From contig NC_086021.1 of NCBI RefSeq assembly GCF_036323735.1, positions 159,932,976 through 159,996,975 on the forward strand: DNA of 64,000 bases, given 5' to 3'. The notes under the pieces are model-generated. The model searched no databases and had not been told where the DNA came from. It was given only the letters and a program-made list of their open reading frames with translations. The position numbers were made by a program, and so were the translations under genes. Positions 11,945-26,100 of the stretch are shown piece after piece (position 1 is the first letter of the stretch; each line of letters begins with the position of its first letter). The stretch is from Rattus norvegicus. Taxonomy: Eukaryota > Chordata > Mammalia > Rodentia > Muridae.

Positions 11945-14900
11945 AGCAGCACACTCAGCGCTCATCTTACTTGGGAGAATGACTCCACTTTGCAGATGAG
12001 AAAACTCCAGTCAGAGGGGTGATGCATGTTTGATCACACATAGCTGAGGAGAAGGGAGACCATGGAGCAGGCCCACTGAAGACCTTGGCACAGGATTACC
12101 TGTTCAGACCCCTCCAAAGACTGTCTTCCTCTGCTTCTCAACCCAAACCTTCCCAGGACCTCCCCAACGGATGTCCAAAGGGTGACTTCCTGTTTCCTGT
12201 CATTTCAACCCAAAGAGAACAGCCCCTTCTTCTCACATTGGAAGACACTCAGGGTCCAGGACAGAAGTAGGTTCCTAAGGAAGGGGATCCAGCTCAATGT
12301 TCCCCCACCTCCATGCTGACTTTATTATGTGGTATAGGCCATCCCTGACAAATGTATAAGGGGAGCCCCACCCCACCCCCACAGTCTAGACCCCATTCTT
12401 CACTTCCCTGTGGTTGTACAGGGAACAACAACATGGCTGCTCTGGCAAGAAATTACACCAAAGACCTTTAGGTCTGTGTGGTTCTGCTGGAATGACACAT
12501 CTTGAATCCCAAACAATGAAGGTAAGTTTGTTACCTTTGTAGAAGGAAGTTAGTTTGTAGAAAGAAGCAGCCATGTTTGAAAGTGATATCTAATTGAGAA
12601 GTAGACAAAGTGATGAATCAGGGAAAGATTTGACAGAATGAAGAAGGACCAATAAGAAGAAAAGAGGGGTACTGGGGGCCAACGAATATAAGCAAAGCAT
12701 AATGCTATTCATATAAGAAAATGGCACAATGAAACCCATTATTTTGTACACTGAAAAGGAAAAGCCGATTGTAGGGCCAGTCATGTGGGCTCTGGCTCAA
12801 AGTCAGACCTCCGCAGTGAGCCCAGGAGAAGAACTGCTATCAATTCAGACCTGGTGCTTTCTCCTGACGTCATGCTTGGACACTGCAGAGCCTCAGTCAG
12901 TTGCCTGACTTATGCCCTCCCCAGCCTAGAAGTCTGGGCTGAAACCCTCAAGCATGGCAGGGAGGACCCTACCAACCAGACAGGCAGAACCAAAACCTCA
13001 TCAGTCTGACCACAGATGCACTGTGTTTCTCCACATGTACCAGGAGTCCACCTGAGGTATGCAGGGTTGTCATGTGAAAGGCACCCAGGGGGTGAGAAGG
13101 GGAGTGGCCCAGGTGCCATCTGCCCACCTGCCCTCAAGAAGAAACTGATTATCCATGCCCGACCTGATGGCTTCCCTCAACCACTGTCCACAAGTATAAG
13201 AGAGCCTCAGCCTACCACTTCCCTATGGTCACACAGCCTACTTGCTTAGAGTAGACATAGGGCATCCGATCTGAACTCCAACCCCAGGTGCCTCTGGCAG
13301 AGTGTCCCAGGGAACTGGATCCACTGGTCTCATTACTCACAGCTCTGAGTTTATGGCCATATGCGAAAGGCCAGGCAAAGTGGGTCATATAGGCCGAGGT
13401 GCAGAATACATGGCCCTGAAGGACACAGGTATGTCTACCCACAGGCAAAGGCTAATAAGTCAATCAGGGCATGTATTCTTAAAGGACGACGCCAACACAG
13501 AAAGCAAATCTGTACCTACCCACACTGTGGGGAATGACTTAGAAGGCATGTGAGTGGGAGTGTGTGCATGTGTGTGTTTGCCTGCACACAGGTCACACTG
13601 TGGTGAGTCTCTTGAGTTCCCAGGATAGGGGTGTTGTTCGGGGCTGAACCTCAAATTACTAGGTAAAGGTGTTGTTAGCTCACCAAACCAGATTATTCAG
13701 AAATATTACTCAGAAATACGCTTGTTGAGAGAGCTTAGTAGACCCGGTGGTAAGAGGCACTGGCCCCTGAGGAAGGTAGCACATTAATGTCCCTCCATGA
13801 CTAGGTAAATCCCAGACCAGATGCTGACATGGCTCCTTCCAACAGGTTTCATCCCAGGATCCATCAAGCCCCAGAAACAACTGCTGACATGGCCCTTAGC
13901 ACTTGATGTGGGTTCACGACCCTGAACTTGCTAATTCGGGGTTAAGCTGTGACTCCACCCACACAAGGCATTTCCTCATAAACATCATCATCTTTCTGAG
14001 TCTGTCTCCTTATCTGTAAGATTTGATTAAAGACTCTATCAGAAAAAAAATTGATCAGCAGTACTTGGGAAGCTAGACAGAAGAACTGATAACTCAAAAG
14101 GAACAAAACAGTATGTCAAAATACATGAGCCTTTGCACTGGAATCAGCAAGTGGGTTCACTGCAGGTAAATTTCCTATCAAAATAGAAAACGAGCACATA
14201 CTATCTATCCCCTGGTTGATCACACACATGTTGGAGAGCTTGTACAAGTTTGAAGTGTGACTGTGACCTATCCCCCAGAGACTCGTGTGTTTGAACAACA
14301 GTACCAGCTGTTTCCTAGCAACGGGTACTGTTTAGAAACATTAGAAGGGAGAGCCTCGTTGGAGGAAGTGGGTCACTCAGGAGCAGGTCCTAGAGGTCCT
14401 AGTCTGGCCCAGCTTCCTTCAGGAACTCTTTCTGCCTCCTGGTGACACACAAGGTGACCAACGGTCTCACACACTCCAGCCACCACAGAACAGCCCGCCA
14501 GATTCTTTCACCCGTATGACAGCTGGTACACCCTCAAACTGTGAGCCAAAAGGAAGCCCCTCCTCCCCTCATTTGCTACTAATCAGATATTTGGCAGTGA
14601 TGATTTTTAAAAAATAGCTAATACAGTATTGATATTACAACACAACTTACTTGGAAATGCTCCGGAAAATAGTATGGATACACAGACAAGGGGTGACGAT
14701 ATCACATCACAAAACAAATACCGTAAAAATTGGTGGTAAGTAGAAGGCTGTGCTGTTTCAAGTTCTCCAGAGCAAAATGTTGAAAATAATAATAATTAAC
14801 ATTTTTAAGATTTATTTATTTATTATATATAAGTACACTGTAGCTGTCTTCAGACACACCAGCAGAGGGCATTGGATCTCATTACAGATGGTTGTGAGCC

Positions 14901-15811
14901 ACCATGTGGTTGCTGGGAATTGAACTCAGGACCTCTGGAAGAGCAGTCAGTGCTCTCAACCGCTGAGCCATCTCTCCCACCCCAGTAATTAACATTATTA
15001 TTCTTATCTAATCAAATCATAGTCTTCAAATTAATTCTGTCATGGTGGTTTGAACAATTGCCCTGGTCAGCTGTTGATCGTGAATGTCGCTAGCTATTGT
15101 CGGTATCTTTGCAGTTCAGTGCGTATGCTCAGCTCAGTCACCTAGGCCAACCCTGGAAACGCATTTTCACTTCGCAGACAACCCCTCTATACAGAGAGGG
15201 AACGGTGCCAGACCATCAGCCAGGAGGATATTCTGAACCAATGAGGACCATAGGAAAGAAACAGGGCAAAGGTCACTGGTGCCAGTCTGCTCCCAATGCA
15301 GAGATCCTCTATACAGTCACCTGAAACTTCCAGGTCCTCTTTACAGGCAGATATCCAGGCCAATGTAAGCTTCCCGGAACCAGAAAAACACACTCATCAT
15401 TGCCTGTAACGACTATAACCCCTCGGGGTCTGTCTGGCTTCCTTTGCAGCACTGAGTACTACAGTTAGGGCCCACGACTTCACCGCATGGTCATATCCGC
15501 CCTTGTATTTTCTGTGTATGATCTCGGGGTGAGTTGCTTGTGCATGTTTGTTGAGACGGGCTTTCTAGGTAACACATAGTGGCCTTGCACTTGCCATCTC
15601 CCAGTCTTCTACTACAGGTGTGCACCACCATGCCTGGCCACGACAAGTTTCTTTAAATGCTCAGGGATATAGTGCAGCTCAGTGGCAGAGCACTTGCCTG
15701 GGACAATCAAATGTCCTGAATTTGATCCCTAGTGGGGGGGGGGGGAGGAAAGGAAGGAAGAAGGAGGAGGAGGAGGAGGAGGAGGAGGAGGAGGAGGAGG
15801 AGGAGGAGGAG

Positions 15812-15850
<39 letters not shown>

Positions 15851-17742
15851 AACAACAAGTAGAGTCTAGAGCTTAACCTTTGAGTCTAGAGGGCTTGTGG
15901 CTGCCCCACAGGGGAAAGAAATCCCTTTATTTCAGAGGTACTATGCAATCTATCTGTCTACTGATATGCATGTAGCAAATCAAACACCTAAAATGCCCAG
16001 GGAAGGGCTAATTAATGACCTTCATACACTTGGTTTAGTTACAGAGTGTGTGTAACACTTTGCTCAGCAGCAGACACAGCCATCCAGTTCTAAGCCATCA
16101 GAGACCTACCAAAGCACAGTAAACTAGTTCTGCACATTTGTAGAGGGGCAGCTTAGTAGATACATCCTTTGTAGTCAGAAATGTGGCTGTGTGGCTGGGA
16201 GCTACTCCACTCCCATCAACCTCAGGTCTCTCTTGACTTTAATGAGTTGGCTGCAGTCCTGAGCATTCTATGTGGTTAACCTTTAAACCTTCAACCATAT
16301 ATACAGCCATACAGCCATACAGCCATACAGCCCTACAGCCTGGACTACCAAATAACGCTGTGTCCGGCCACAGGGCATCCCTAGTGGCCTCCTACCAACA
16401 CCTGGGTTTTTAGCTCATCTGGGGTGCGGAGGGAGGGAAACACCAGTTCTTCGGGCAGATTCGGAGCAGGACCCCAGCTGTCTAGTTAATGCCTCTGCCC
16501 TGCCACATGTGGCATTTGTCTTTCAATGAATGACAGTGTGCAAGCAGCTGCCCCCTTTTAAAAGGGTGTATACTGATGTGCACACGGAGGTCGACCTGAA
16601 ATCTTTACAAAGCAGCTGACCTAGCCAATTCCCACAAGCAGCATTCCTCAAGTTCCCTTATACGGAAGCCATGTGGGCATCCCCTCATCCAGGCTCCAGC
16701 AGTAAGATGCCGTTGGTTTGGGGCCACATGGGGGATGAAGCCAGATGGCAAAGTATGCTACAGCCCTCTAGCCTGGAAGGCTCTGCGGTATGCCACAGGG
16801 CTGGTAGGGCGGGTAGATGCAGCACTAGTGGCCCAGTAACACCACCAGTTACTGCAAAGGATTAAAGATATCGCCTCGGGACTGGAGAATTGGCTCAGTG
16901 GTTAAGAGTGGGTACTGTTCTTGCCAAAGAGTCCAGGTCCTAACATTCACATCAGGTGAACCACAATCACCTACTTCTACCTCTGGCTCTAGGGCATCCA
17001 ATACCCTCTTCTGGACTCTGTGGGGACCTGCACTCTCATGCACACACCTACACACTCATGCACACACCTACACACTCATGCACACGCCTACGCACGTATG
17101 CACATGATTAAAAAAATAATTAAAATATCCACTTTTTAAGTCACCTTGCTTGCTACAGCCTAAGAATGGGATACCAGGATTGAGTTTGGGCTGGAATAAA
17201 ACTAGAATTCCAGAAGCTCATGGGAGATGAGTGTCCAGTTGTCCCTGAGTTGCCTAAGTATCCACAAGTAATTGCTATGCTCAGAGCCCTGGCCTGAAAC
17301 TGTTTCCATAAACACTCCTATGCCCCGTCCATTCCCAGGTCCAGACTACCGTACTTTCTCCCTGCCGCCAGGACACGGTATTCCCGCTCATCAGTTGGAT
17401 CTCAGGTCAGACATTCTCAGGGAGACCTTCCCTAACTCTTCGACCGGAAGTGACCTTCTGCCGTGCTTTCGAGATTGGCTGTTATTGCATCATTCTCTCA
17501 TCAGCAGTAACTGATGTGAAGGTGTGAAACAAGCACTTCTAGACAACTGGTTGGATATGGGAAGCCTGAAGCTACCTGGAGGAGGATAATCATGCGTGGA
17601 GGGCCTGAGGAGAAGACACGGAACACATGATTCAAGCACATGGTGGGCCAGAGAAGCCGTCATAAAGATAAGTTGTGTCTTTGGCCAAAGGGTTTTTTAA
17701 ATAATAATTATTATTATTAATAGTAATTATTATTATCATTAC

Positions 17743-17784
<42 letters not shown>

Positions 17785-20080
17785 AGAGGTCTTCTATCTG
17801 CTAGGCAAACACGCTCATTGAGCTACACCTAAGCTCAGCTAATGAGACACCATTGGAAAGGCAATCTCCTCCCTGCTGTACCACAGCATCTGTTGTAACA
17901 TAACCCAGAGGTGGCAGCTTCAGGTAACCAGTTATCCAAGGACCCATCAAAGTCTATGGCCATATCTCCCCGAATGTTCCCTACTTCATCTAAACCCGTG
18001 GTGCTTCATCACAAACTTGGTACTTCATGTCCAGATAGTGCATAGGTTCCATTTATGAAATCTAAGAACAGTATCAGTCTTGCAAAAAACTTTAAAAAAT
18101 TCATGTGAATGATCACCCCACCCACCACCTCATCACAGGATATATAGAAAAAGGTCAAGTAGCTGGCATCCATGACAGGGTAGTTCTTTGCTTCCTGTTT
18201 AGGCCATTACAGGATAGCAATGGAGGGCAGGATGGTATGAGGGAGCCTGGAGCTAAACTGAGTCAAATTAAGATCGGCTCCTATGTGACCTTGGGCGGAC
18301 CACGTAATCTCTGTGCATTTCACATCAGTGACCAGAGACACTGGTAGTAAGTGCTCCAAGGACGCCATGCACACTCAAGGCTCTGGCAGCTCTTAGCTCC
18401 TGTGGATGAGTTGACCTTGTCTTATCTGAGTACCTCCAGCTCAGGGGTTTTTGTTGAACTGGATAAAACTGGAATTCTGTATGCTCTGATACCTGCCACA
18501 ACCTGTCTTGCCAGAATCTCCTTTTCTGAGATAACAGAACGCCCCCAAAGCTGAAACGTCTCCCAAAGCTTAGATAATCCCGTGTCCTGAGCCAGACACA
18601 GCAGCAGAATTTGGCCAATGCCTCTCCAGTCTGTTAACACCATTGCAGGGATCTTCAGGCATCAGGCATCACCAAGCAAACACAGAACCAGAGTCCTTCC
18701 AGACTGGAAAGTGTGTTAATGGTCTCAAAGGGGTCAGACATCAGGCATCACCAAGAAAACACAGAACCAGAGTCCTTCCAGACTGGAAAGTATGTTAATG
18801 GTCACAAAGAGGCCATGTTCCTTCCCCAAACCCAAACTGCAGAAACGTCCAGGATGTGTTTTGGGTGCTGAGAATTCCAGGTGACGCACAGTACCTGTAA
18901 GTGATCCTCACTTCTGTCCCAGGTTCATCTCTCTCCCAAATCAAAGCTATGGTGTCGGGAGACTTCTGCACGTGCTGGTCCAGGCAGTTGACTATGCAAA
19001 GAAAAGTTAACAGATGTTATTCCAGATGCTGGATAAGATGCTCGATCTGCTTTGGTTTGCTATTCCTACAGAGCAGGGTCTCCTCCCTGTCAGGGAAGAG
19101 TGACTACCACAACTGCAGAGAACAGAGACAACCACTACAAACACGATCTGTCTACAAGGTGACCTTCCACACAGACTCTGAGGTAGTCACATCATTCCAG
19201 TGGTCTCCACACTGGATACGTATGACATCAACAGCCAAGAGTCTATGTTAGAAGTACTAAACTACACATGCCTTTCAAGAAAGTTCTCTCCTCCCCCTCC
19301 ATTACCCAAGCTCAGCTCACATGACTTGCTGGGAAAAGCGCAAGGTCAGTAGGCTTGTTTGCTATAAACCTGAGGATTAGTGGGTTCAGTTATGCTGACA
19401 TCCTGTTCACTGATCATCTAATTTTAAAGGTGAGATTAACTCAGGCCAGTTCATGCAATGCCAGCTTCTACCCAAGCATATTCCCTCCAGTGGCCTCCAG
19501 ATAATTTGGAGGAAATCTTCTTAGGTGGACCACGGCGGATGTCACATAACATTCGTTCAACAGAACATTGGGGCTAAAGTTACCTAGACAAGACACCCCC
19601 ACACACACTCACAGAAGCTAAGAGCAACTTGGCATAGAAACAGTAACAATCAGAGCCTGGGTATGAACAGCACTCTTGGGGACCCACTACCACCATCTCC
19701 CATCCCCTGGTGGTAAGTGCAGAGATTAATCAGCTGAAGGTCACACAGTAACAGATTTGACTCAGACTAGCTCCAGATCCCTCACACGGCCCTCCACTCT
19801 CCCTGAAAGGGTGCAAACAGGCAGCCAAGAACTGCTTTGTTCAGCAGGTGGAAGAAAGCTAAGCCCGATCGGTGGCAAAGGGGAGAGGAGATATAAAGAG
19901 GTGTGGTCCACAGACAGAAGAAACTTAGAACTGTGCAGACCGGGGAAGCGAGCAGGCAGCCAAGGATAGGCAGACCCTACAGAGAATAGAAAAACAGGGT
20001 TGTTGGTGAAGAAAGTAGCAAGCTAGTGTCACAAATGTCAGCTGAATGTGCTGCCAGGCTATCTAGCTTACTGGTGTAGC

Positions 20081-20136
<56 letters not shown>

Positions 20137-23100
20137 ACAAATGCCCAAACAGCAAGAATTTTCATTCTAAAATACGGCTTGTCAGCTGTCAGCAAAGAGG
20201 TCAGCCCTTGGCACAGGGCCATGTCCCCAGCAGCCTGGTCATGGAGGTGACTCTGAACTGGTCATGACAAGTTATCACCAGAGAATCACTGCTACGGAAA
20301 GCTGTGAAAGAAAACCAGGACAGGACTGGTTAAAAGCAGGAAGTATGGGCTGTTCTGGACACCTGGGAACTAGTGATAAATTCAAGTCCTTCGGTCACCT
20401 ATATAAGCCAAGGAGCCACAGGAGACGTGTGCCTGTATTCTCCCCCAGGAAACGCCTGCTCTAACCCACCCTGACTTTTGAAGAACGAATTGGGTCAGAT
20501 GCAGCAGGAAGCAGCATTACAGAAATCCTGGTGTCAGGGTAGACCCACCCAAACTCAAGTCGTGAAGCTACAAGAGGGGCTGAAACCCCACAGAATATCA
20601 CCTGCTCCCATGAATATCACCAGCGTACCGGGCATCCTTCTTCCCCGGAGAATGACTGACTCTAAACAGAGACCCTCAGCAGCACACAGCCCAGCAAGGT
20701 ATCCTGCCTGCTTTATACCAAGAAGGAAGGCAGACTGAGACAGGAGAAGACAAAGGCCAGGCACAGGGAAAGCATCATGGTATAGCTTGGTGGTCCCATG
20801 CGTCCACCTCTTCCTGGGGCCGAGAGATGGCACAAATCTAAGCAGCCCAGAATAGATTCTCAAATCTAATGTTCCCCAGAGGCTTCCCACACAGGGGAGA
20901 TGCTGGATAATTGGCTACCAAGGCCCCTCTCCCTGCTGGATAGCCCAGGCCCAAAAAACTACCTCTGCTCCAGGGTCTTTGCATTGGTTTTCCCTGCCTG
21001 ACACTGCCACCCCTCCTGTCCATGCTACATATCTCAGCCTTTATCTCTCTCATCATACATGTTCTTGTCTATGAAGCCCATGCTTCTCACCCTCAAGTGG
21101 TATCGTAATCCCCAAAGAACGTGTTAGCACGTAGAAACCTAGGCCCCGTGAAGTGCGCCAGCCCCTGGCAGAGACTATGCATTTGAGGCAAACAGTCCTG
21201 CTGCAGCCTGCCTTGGAACCACACAGCGGCAGACTCATGTGTGTTTAACACGTGCACCCACTGTATGTGAAGCTTCGGGACTTTGTGGGGATTCCATTTC
21301 TTTCTCTTCCTGGTGGGGGTGGGGGTAATAAAGGTATTTGATAGCCCTATGTGACACCTGGCTCTACCTTATTGGCTGGCAGCCTGCAACTGCCTAAAAA
21401 AATCCACAGGTCTGGCTCAGGCCAGCCACCCACTAAGGACAGACGATGCCCTTGTCATTTACTTTAAGTCTTAGCTTTTTAATCCACGGGGAAGTATACG
21501 AATCCCTGACTCTGGGTGAGGTTAAGAATTAGCTGCCCCCCAGTGTGTCATAAGGTTGGGACAGAGGATGTCACAGTGTCCCCAAGGAACATGGCAACAG
21601 AATAATCCCATTCCTCAGAGCCATCACCCTATGGGTCCTGGCAGAACCAAGGACCTACAATTCGATGTTTTTAGCAACTACTTCTATTCCTCCTGCTGCT
21701 TCAGCTACAGGGAAAGGCAGGGAAGGTTAGGGAGAGGAAGGAAGACCCAGAGGATACTCTGCCCGCACATACAAAGTCTCGACATGTAAAAGAAAAAGTA
21801 ACTCAACCCAAACAATGGGAAGTGAGACTAGAACACTCCACCTTCAAGCATTTTCAGGAAGAGTTGGGCAGGATCCAACACAACTGAAGGCAGAACTCAT
21901 GACCCACCTCCTACTTTAAGCCTTCCAAGTCCCCAGCATACAGCGAGCCTCTGTCCTCCCAACCTCTCCAACCTCTCGGTTGGCCTACCCCATGTAACAC
22001 TTCCTTCTTCTGCCCAGGATTCCCCATTCTGGGGCACAGTGCTCCCTCCCCACTCTCTGGGTCCCAAGGGTCATAAGGTTCCTTTCTCATGGGGACTGGT
22101 GGAGGGCCACAGATCTTCATCTGCCCCAGGGAAACCTTGAGCACATCACCCCAGTACAGATGTTTACTGTGTTAAATAAAACTTACATGAGACCACTGTT
22201 TTGATCTAAGCTCTAGCACAGGCCAGACTAAAAGTCAAAGAGGAATTGTTCATGCTAGAGCTCCTATCACCAAGCTGAAACATAGCTGTTTACCAGACCT
22301 TTGGAGAAATCAAGATCAGAGGCACAGAAGTTGAAACCAAGCCTTCATGCGTCTTGTGGTGAAGTTCTCCCTCCTTTATGCATATACAGAAAGGGAAAGA
22401 CACAGGCTTCGTGAGCTAGCTGTCAGTTGTTTTCATATTGACCAGTCTCCCTGCCACTACCTTTCAGGGATGTGGCTGAAACAGCCAATCAGTTTTCTGA
22501 TCTCTATTGTGATTTACCAGCCCTTCTATGGCTATAAAAGCCAGCTTTCAATATGTGATATACTTTATGACACTAAGTGTTGTCCAATTGACCATGTCAA
22601 TGCACATCATGGTATTTCTTCCAATGGTGGATGGATTTGTAATCTATCTCTTTGTGTCACTCAGGTGCTACTCAGTGGGCATTTCCCACTGTTTTTGTGG
22701 TTGGCCTTTTGTGTCTCCATCTATACAACAAGACACAAACCATTCCATGTTCGCATCATTTAGAGTAGGAAATGGCCCTTAAAAACAGGGTGCCTGCTCA
22801 GCCATGGGTTCTTCTCAGTGACTGTAGCACACAGTAGCCCAGCCCAGATCCTAACACAGTCTTAGGAGCAGTTACAGTAATGCTTATTAGTGGATAAGAG
22901 ATTTTTAATGCTATTAACAACAAACACACACACACACACACAAACACAAACACACACACACAATTATAGAAGTTGTTACTTCTATTACAGAGATGACACA
23001 TGATAATGTAGGAACTTTCAAACTCCCCACCCCCCAACCCTACAGCACTAGGAATGGAATGCAGAGTTTCCTACACGCTAAGTAAGTGCATAACTACTAA

Positions 23101-26100
23101 GCCACACCCCTGATCCAAAGGCTCTGATTGGTTGCTTAGATACACACACACCCCCATACCCAGCTCAGCACACAAAGCTTCAAGCATCATGAAAAGAAAC
23201 TGGGGTTAGTAAGCACATGAGGGCTCACAATGGCTTTCTTTAAATAGCAAATTTCCCTGGCACATTGCGAGAACTTTCACTGTATTTGCCAACTTTCCAG
23301 AAGCAGCTGCTATTTAAAGCAAGTCATGCTTCTGACGACTGAGAAGAATCCAGAGTCTTCCTGAAGTTCTGCCTCGTGAAACTGGAGCTGCGTTTTCATT
23401 TGGAGTTCCTTAAAAGGCTTCGACAAGCTTTATCTACTGTCATCTCAGCTCCAGTCTTGTCTCTGAGTCATGGCCATCGAGGAAAGAGCATCGGCAGCAT
23501 GACTTCTGTTTGTGCAGTGCTCCCCGGGCATCTAGAGAGCCTTGGGTGGCACTCAGTGTCAGAGCACCAACCTAGCCCATGTGAGACCCTGTGCTCCATT
23601 CCCAAAAGAAAAAAAAAACAAAAACAGACAAACAAAACAGCCAGGAAGTCTCTCAGTGTTCGATGGATAGTTAAAGTTAAAACTAGTTTCTTTAAGCCAA
23701 GCCTGGTGGTAATAGGCCTTTAATCCCAGTATTGGGAGGCAGAGGCAGATGGATCTCTTTGCATTCCAGAACAGCGTGGTCTTCATAGTAGACCTGAGAC
23801 TTACTGCTGAGTAAGCTCACACTTCCTAGCTCTTTCTGAGCTCTGGCTGGCTGGCTCAACTCTAGCTCGAACTCTTTTCCAAGATGACCGACTCAATCTG
23901 GCTTCTCTCAGTTTCTAACTGAATTGCTCTGTTTGGCCTCATACTAACTTTAGCAAGATGTTCAAATCTTCTGGCTCCTTCTCATTCTCTGGCTTGTTAC
24001 GTCTTCGCCTAGGTCTAGGGTGTTATCTCTCTGCACCCTGTCACTGTACAACAGTCCTGGTAAAACTGCCTCCCTCCCTCTTCACCCCTCCCCTCTCTGC
24101 ACTGCTGTCTTAAGTAGCTTCCCTTTCTTCTCTCTTCTCATGAGAGCTGGACATATCCTATTCTGTCCAATCTTTCTCTATTCCAGCCAGAGGGAGTGTG
24201 CTAAGGGCTGAGCCACACCAGGACTAGAAAAGGGTGTTGTTGTTGTTGTTGTTGTTTTGTTTTGTTTTGTTGTTGTTGCTGCTGCTGCTGCTGTTGTTTT
24301 TAGTAAATAACACAATCTCAGAATTCTCAGTGTGACCAAACATCCTGCAGCAGGGTCTGTTTCAGATGGACACAATACTCAGCAGCACGCCTGAAGGACA
24401 AATCAAGGTCACTCGTTCCCCAAATGCTTCATTAATAATTAACAGCCAAGGGTGGTTAGGACTGCACTGTGCTAAGAACAGTGTCAAGAGCTTTAATCTC
24501 ACCTAATCCTAACAAGAGCCCTAACCGGGTGTTCTGACTGGCAACAACAGTAACTAAGTACCCTCCCTACCCCAAACAGGCTGCTCAGAGGGAGCCTTAA
24601 TTTCTACATGAGTCTCTTGACTACAGAACCTTCCGGGAACCTAGCCATTATACTGTGAGACACTCTGTGCGGTTTTCGGGACAAATTTCACTTATCACAA
24701 CTGTAGGATCCGTTCTCAGGAACCTCGATGAAATAACAAAAGTTAGCTATTTTTACAAAGAAAAACAATTATTTAGCTCATCTCTCTGGATGTTCAAAGG
24801 CTTACATGTTAATGTTGCATAGGTAATGTTTCTTACCAAGAGTGTCCTAAGAAGATACAGAGCATCATATGACACAAGACATCCATTATCTCTTCTGGCC
24901 ACTCCCTCTTATAAAACACCAAGATTAGAACCTTTTATCTCAGCCCTTACAACCTCTCCCAATCCTAGTCACCTCCGTCATAATAACTGACAAGGGGACT
25001 TTACTGAGGAGCTCAGGGGATGAACCAAATTCTAAGGATAGCACCACTCAGGCCCCAGCCAAAGAAGTGAGAAACAGGCAGATGACTCCCACTTGAGACA
25101 CCAGGAAAGGGGAGAGAGCTGACCCCATGGGCCCTGTCCAGAGTCCTGACCTAAGACCTCAGAGGGCAATAAAATGGTCATTATCCTGCTGCACTGCTAA
25201 ATTAGAGTGTGGAACAACGGAACTACAACAGTGTTCCAGGACACACTGCTCTTTCGTTCAAATATAAGGAAACAAGGCAAGCACAAGGCAGTAAGAATTA
25301 AGACCTCGGTGTAGCTCAAAAGGCCCAGCTGAAACCACAAACCCGCTGTACCAAGCACCTGCAGGGCTTGTCAGTCACAGCTGGGAGATGCCCAGCCACC
25401 CGGTTTTTTTTTTTTTTTTTTTTTTTTGGTTCTTTTTTTCCCGGAGCTGGGGACCGAACCCAGGGCCTTGCGCTTCCTAAGCAAGCGCTCTACCACTGAG
25501 CTAAATCCCCAACCCCCAGCCACCCGGTTTTTAAACCGAAGAGTCTAGAGTGGGGCCCCGAATTTACATTTCTAAAAGCTTCGTGGTCCAGCAGCATTGG
25601 TCTGGACCTTTGAGAAGCATTCATCTAAAGATCACTGAAAGGATAACAGTGTCACTCAGTTTTTTGGAACACTTTGTCATCATCACACCTGACAAACAGA
25701 TCGGTCCCAGATCAACCACTTAACAACTTTCTAAGTGGCTCCCCGGGCAGCTGCAGTCTGTCCCTTTTCACACTGTAACCTCTGGGGGTTGTAGAAAGGG
25801 GCAAAGGGCAGAGATGACACTGACAGACAGAAAGCCAGGCCTTTGGAGAAGTTGCTTTCTCGAATGTCAGTTTGGTGAAGTTCAGCCTCAGGCTCGCACA
25901 GCTCCAAAGGTAGAAGAACAGAGGCCAAAGAATTCCTAGAAGACCACACCCAGGCCTCACCATAAGGTTGATAGCACTCCTTATCAGCTACAAGCTTGGT
26001 TGTCCCAGTGGCCTTGACCTCTTGAGCATGGAGAGGTTTCCAAAGAAGCCACACACGGTCCGCCCCTCTTCCTTCTGCAAACTGCTTTACTCACTTGAAA

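Larger units (their letters stand above)
1264..18894 (-). other. Acss1: Acss1 intron 2 (17.6 kb)
   Basis: Beyond the entries listed separately (Rpsa pseudogene, SINEs, microsatellites), long stretches such as 2050-3240, 9000-10170, 10520-11680, 11950-14790 and 17110-17700 look like ordinary non-repetitive intron with no exon I can support. Frames there are short and have no recognisable domain or flanking splice signals. Confidence 0.85.

Noticed and set aside
15620..15862. A frame ending in poly-Glu and poly-Asp
   Set aside because: Produced by an ID-like SINE followed by GGA and GAC microsatellites; no promoter or homologue evident.
17035..17105. CRISPR-like array of 20-bp repeats
   Set aside because: The repeats are directly adjacent with no unique spacers and sit at a SINE tail in mammalian DNA; it is a minisatellite.
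22347..22782. Overlapping frames of 138 and 84 codons with hydrophobic stretches
   Set aside because: No splice signals or family match within Acss1 intron 1; composition is compatible with chance in AT-rich DNA.
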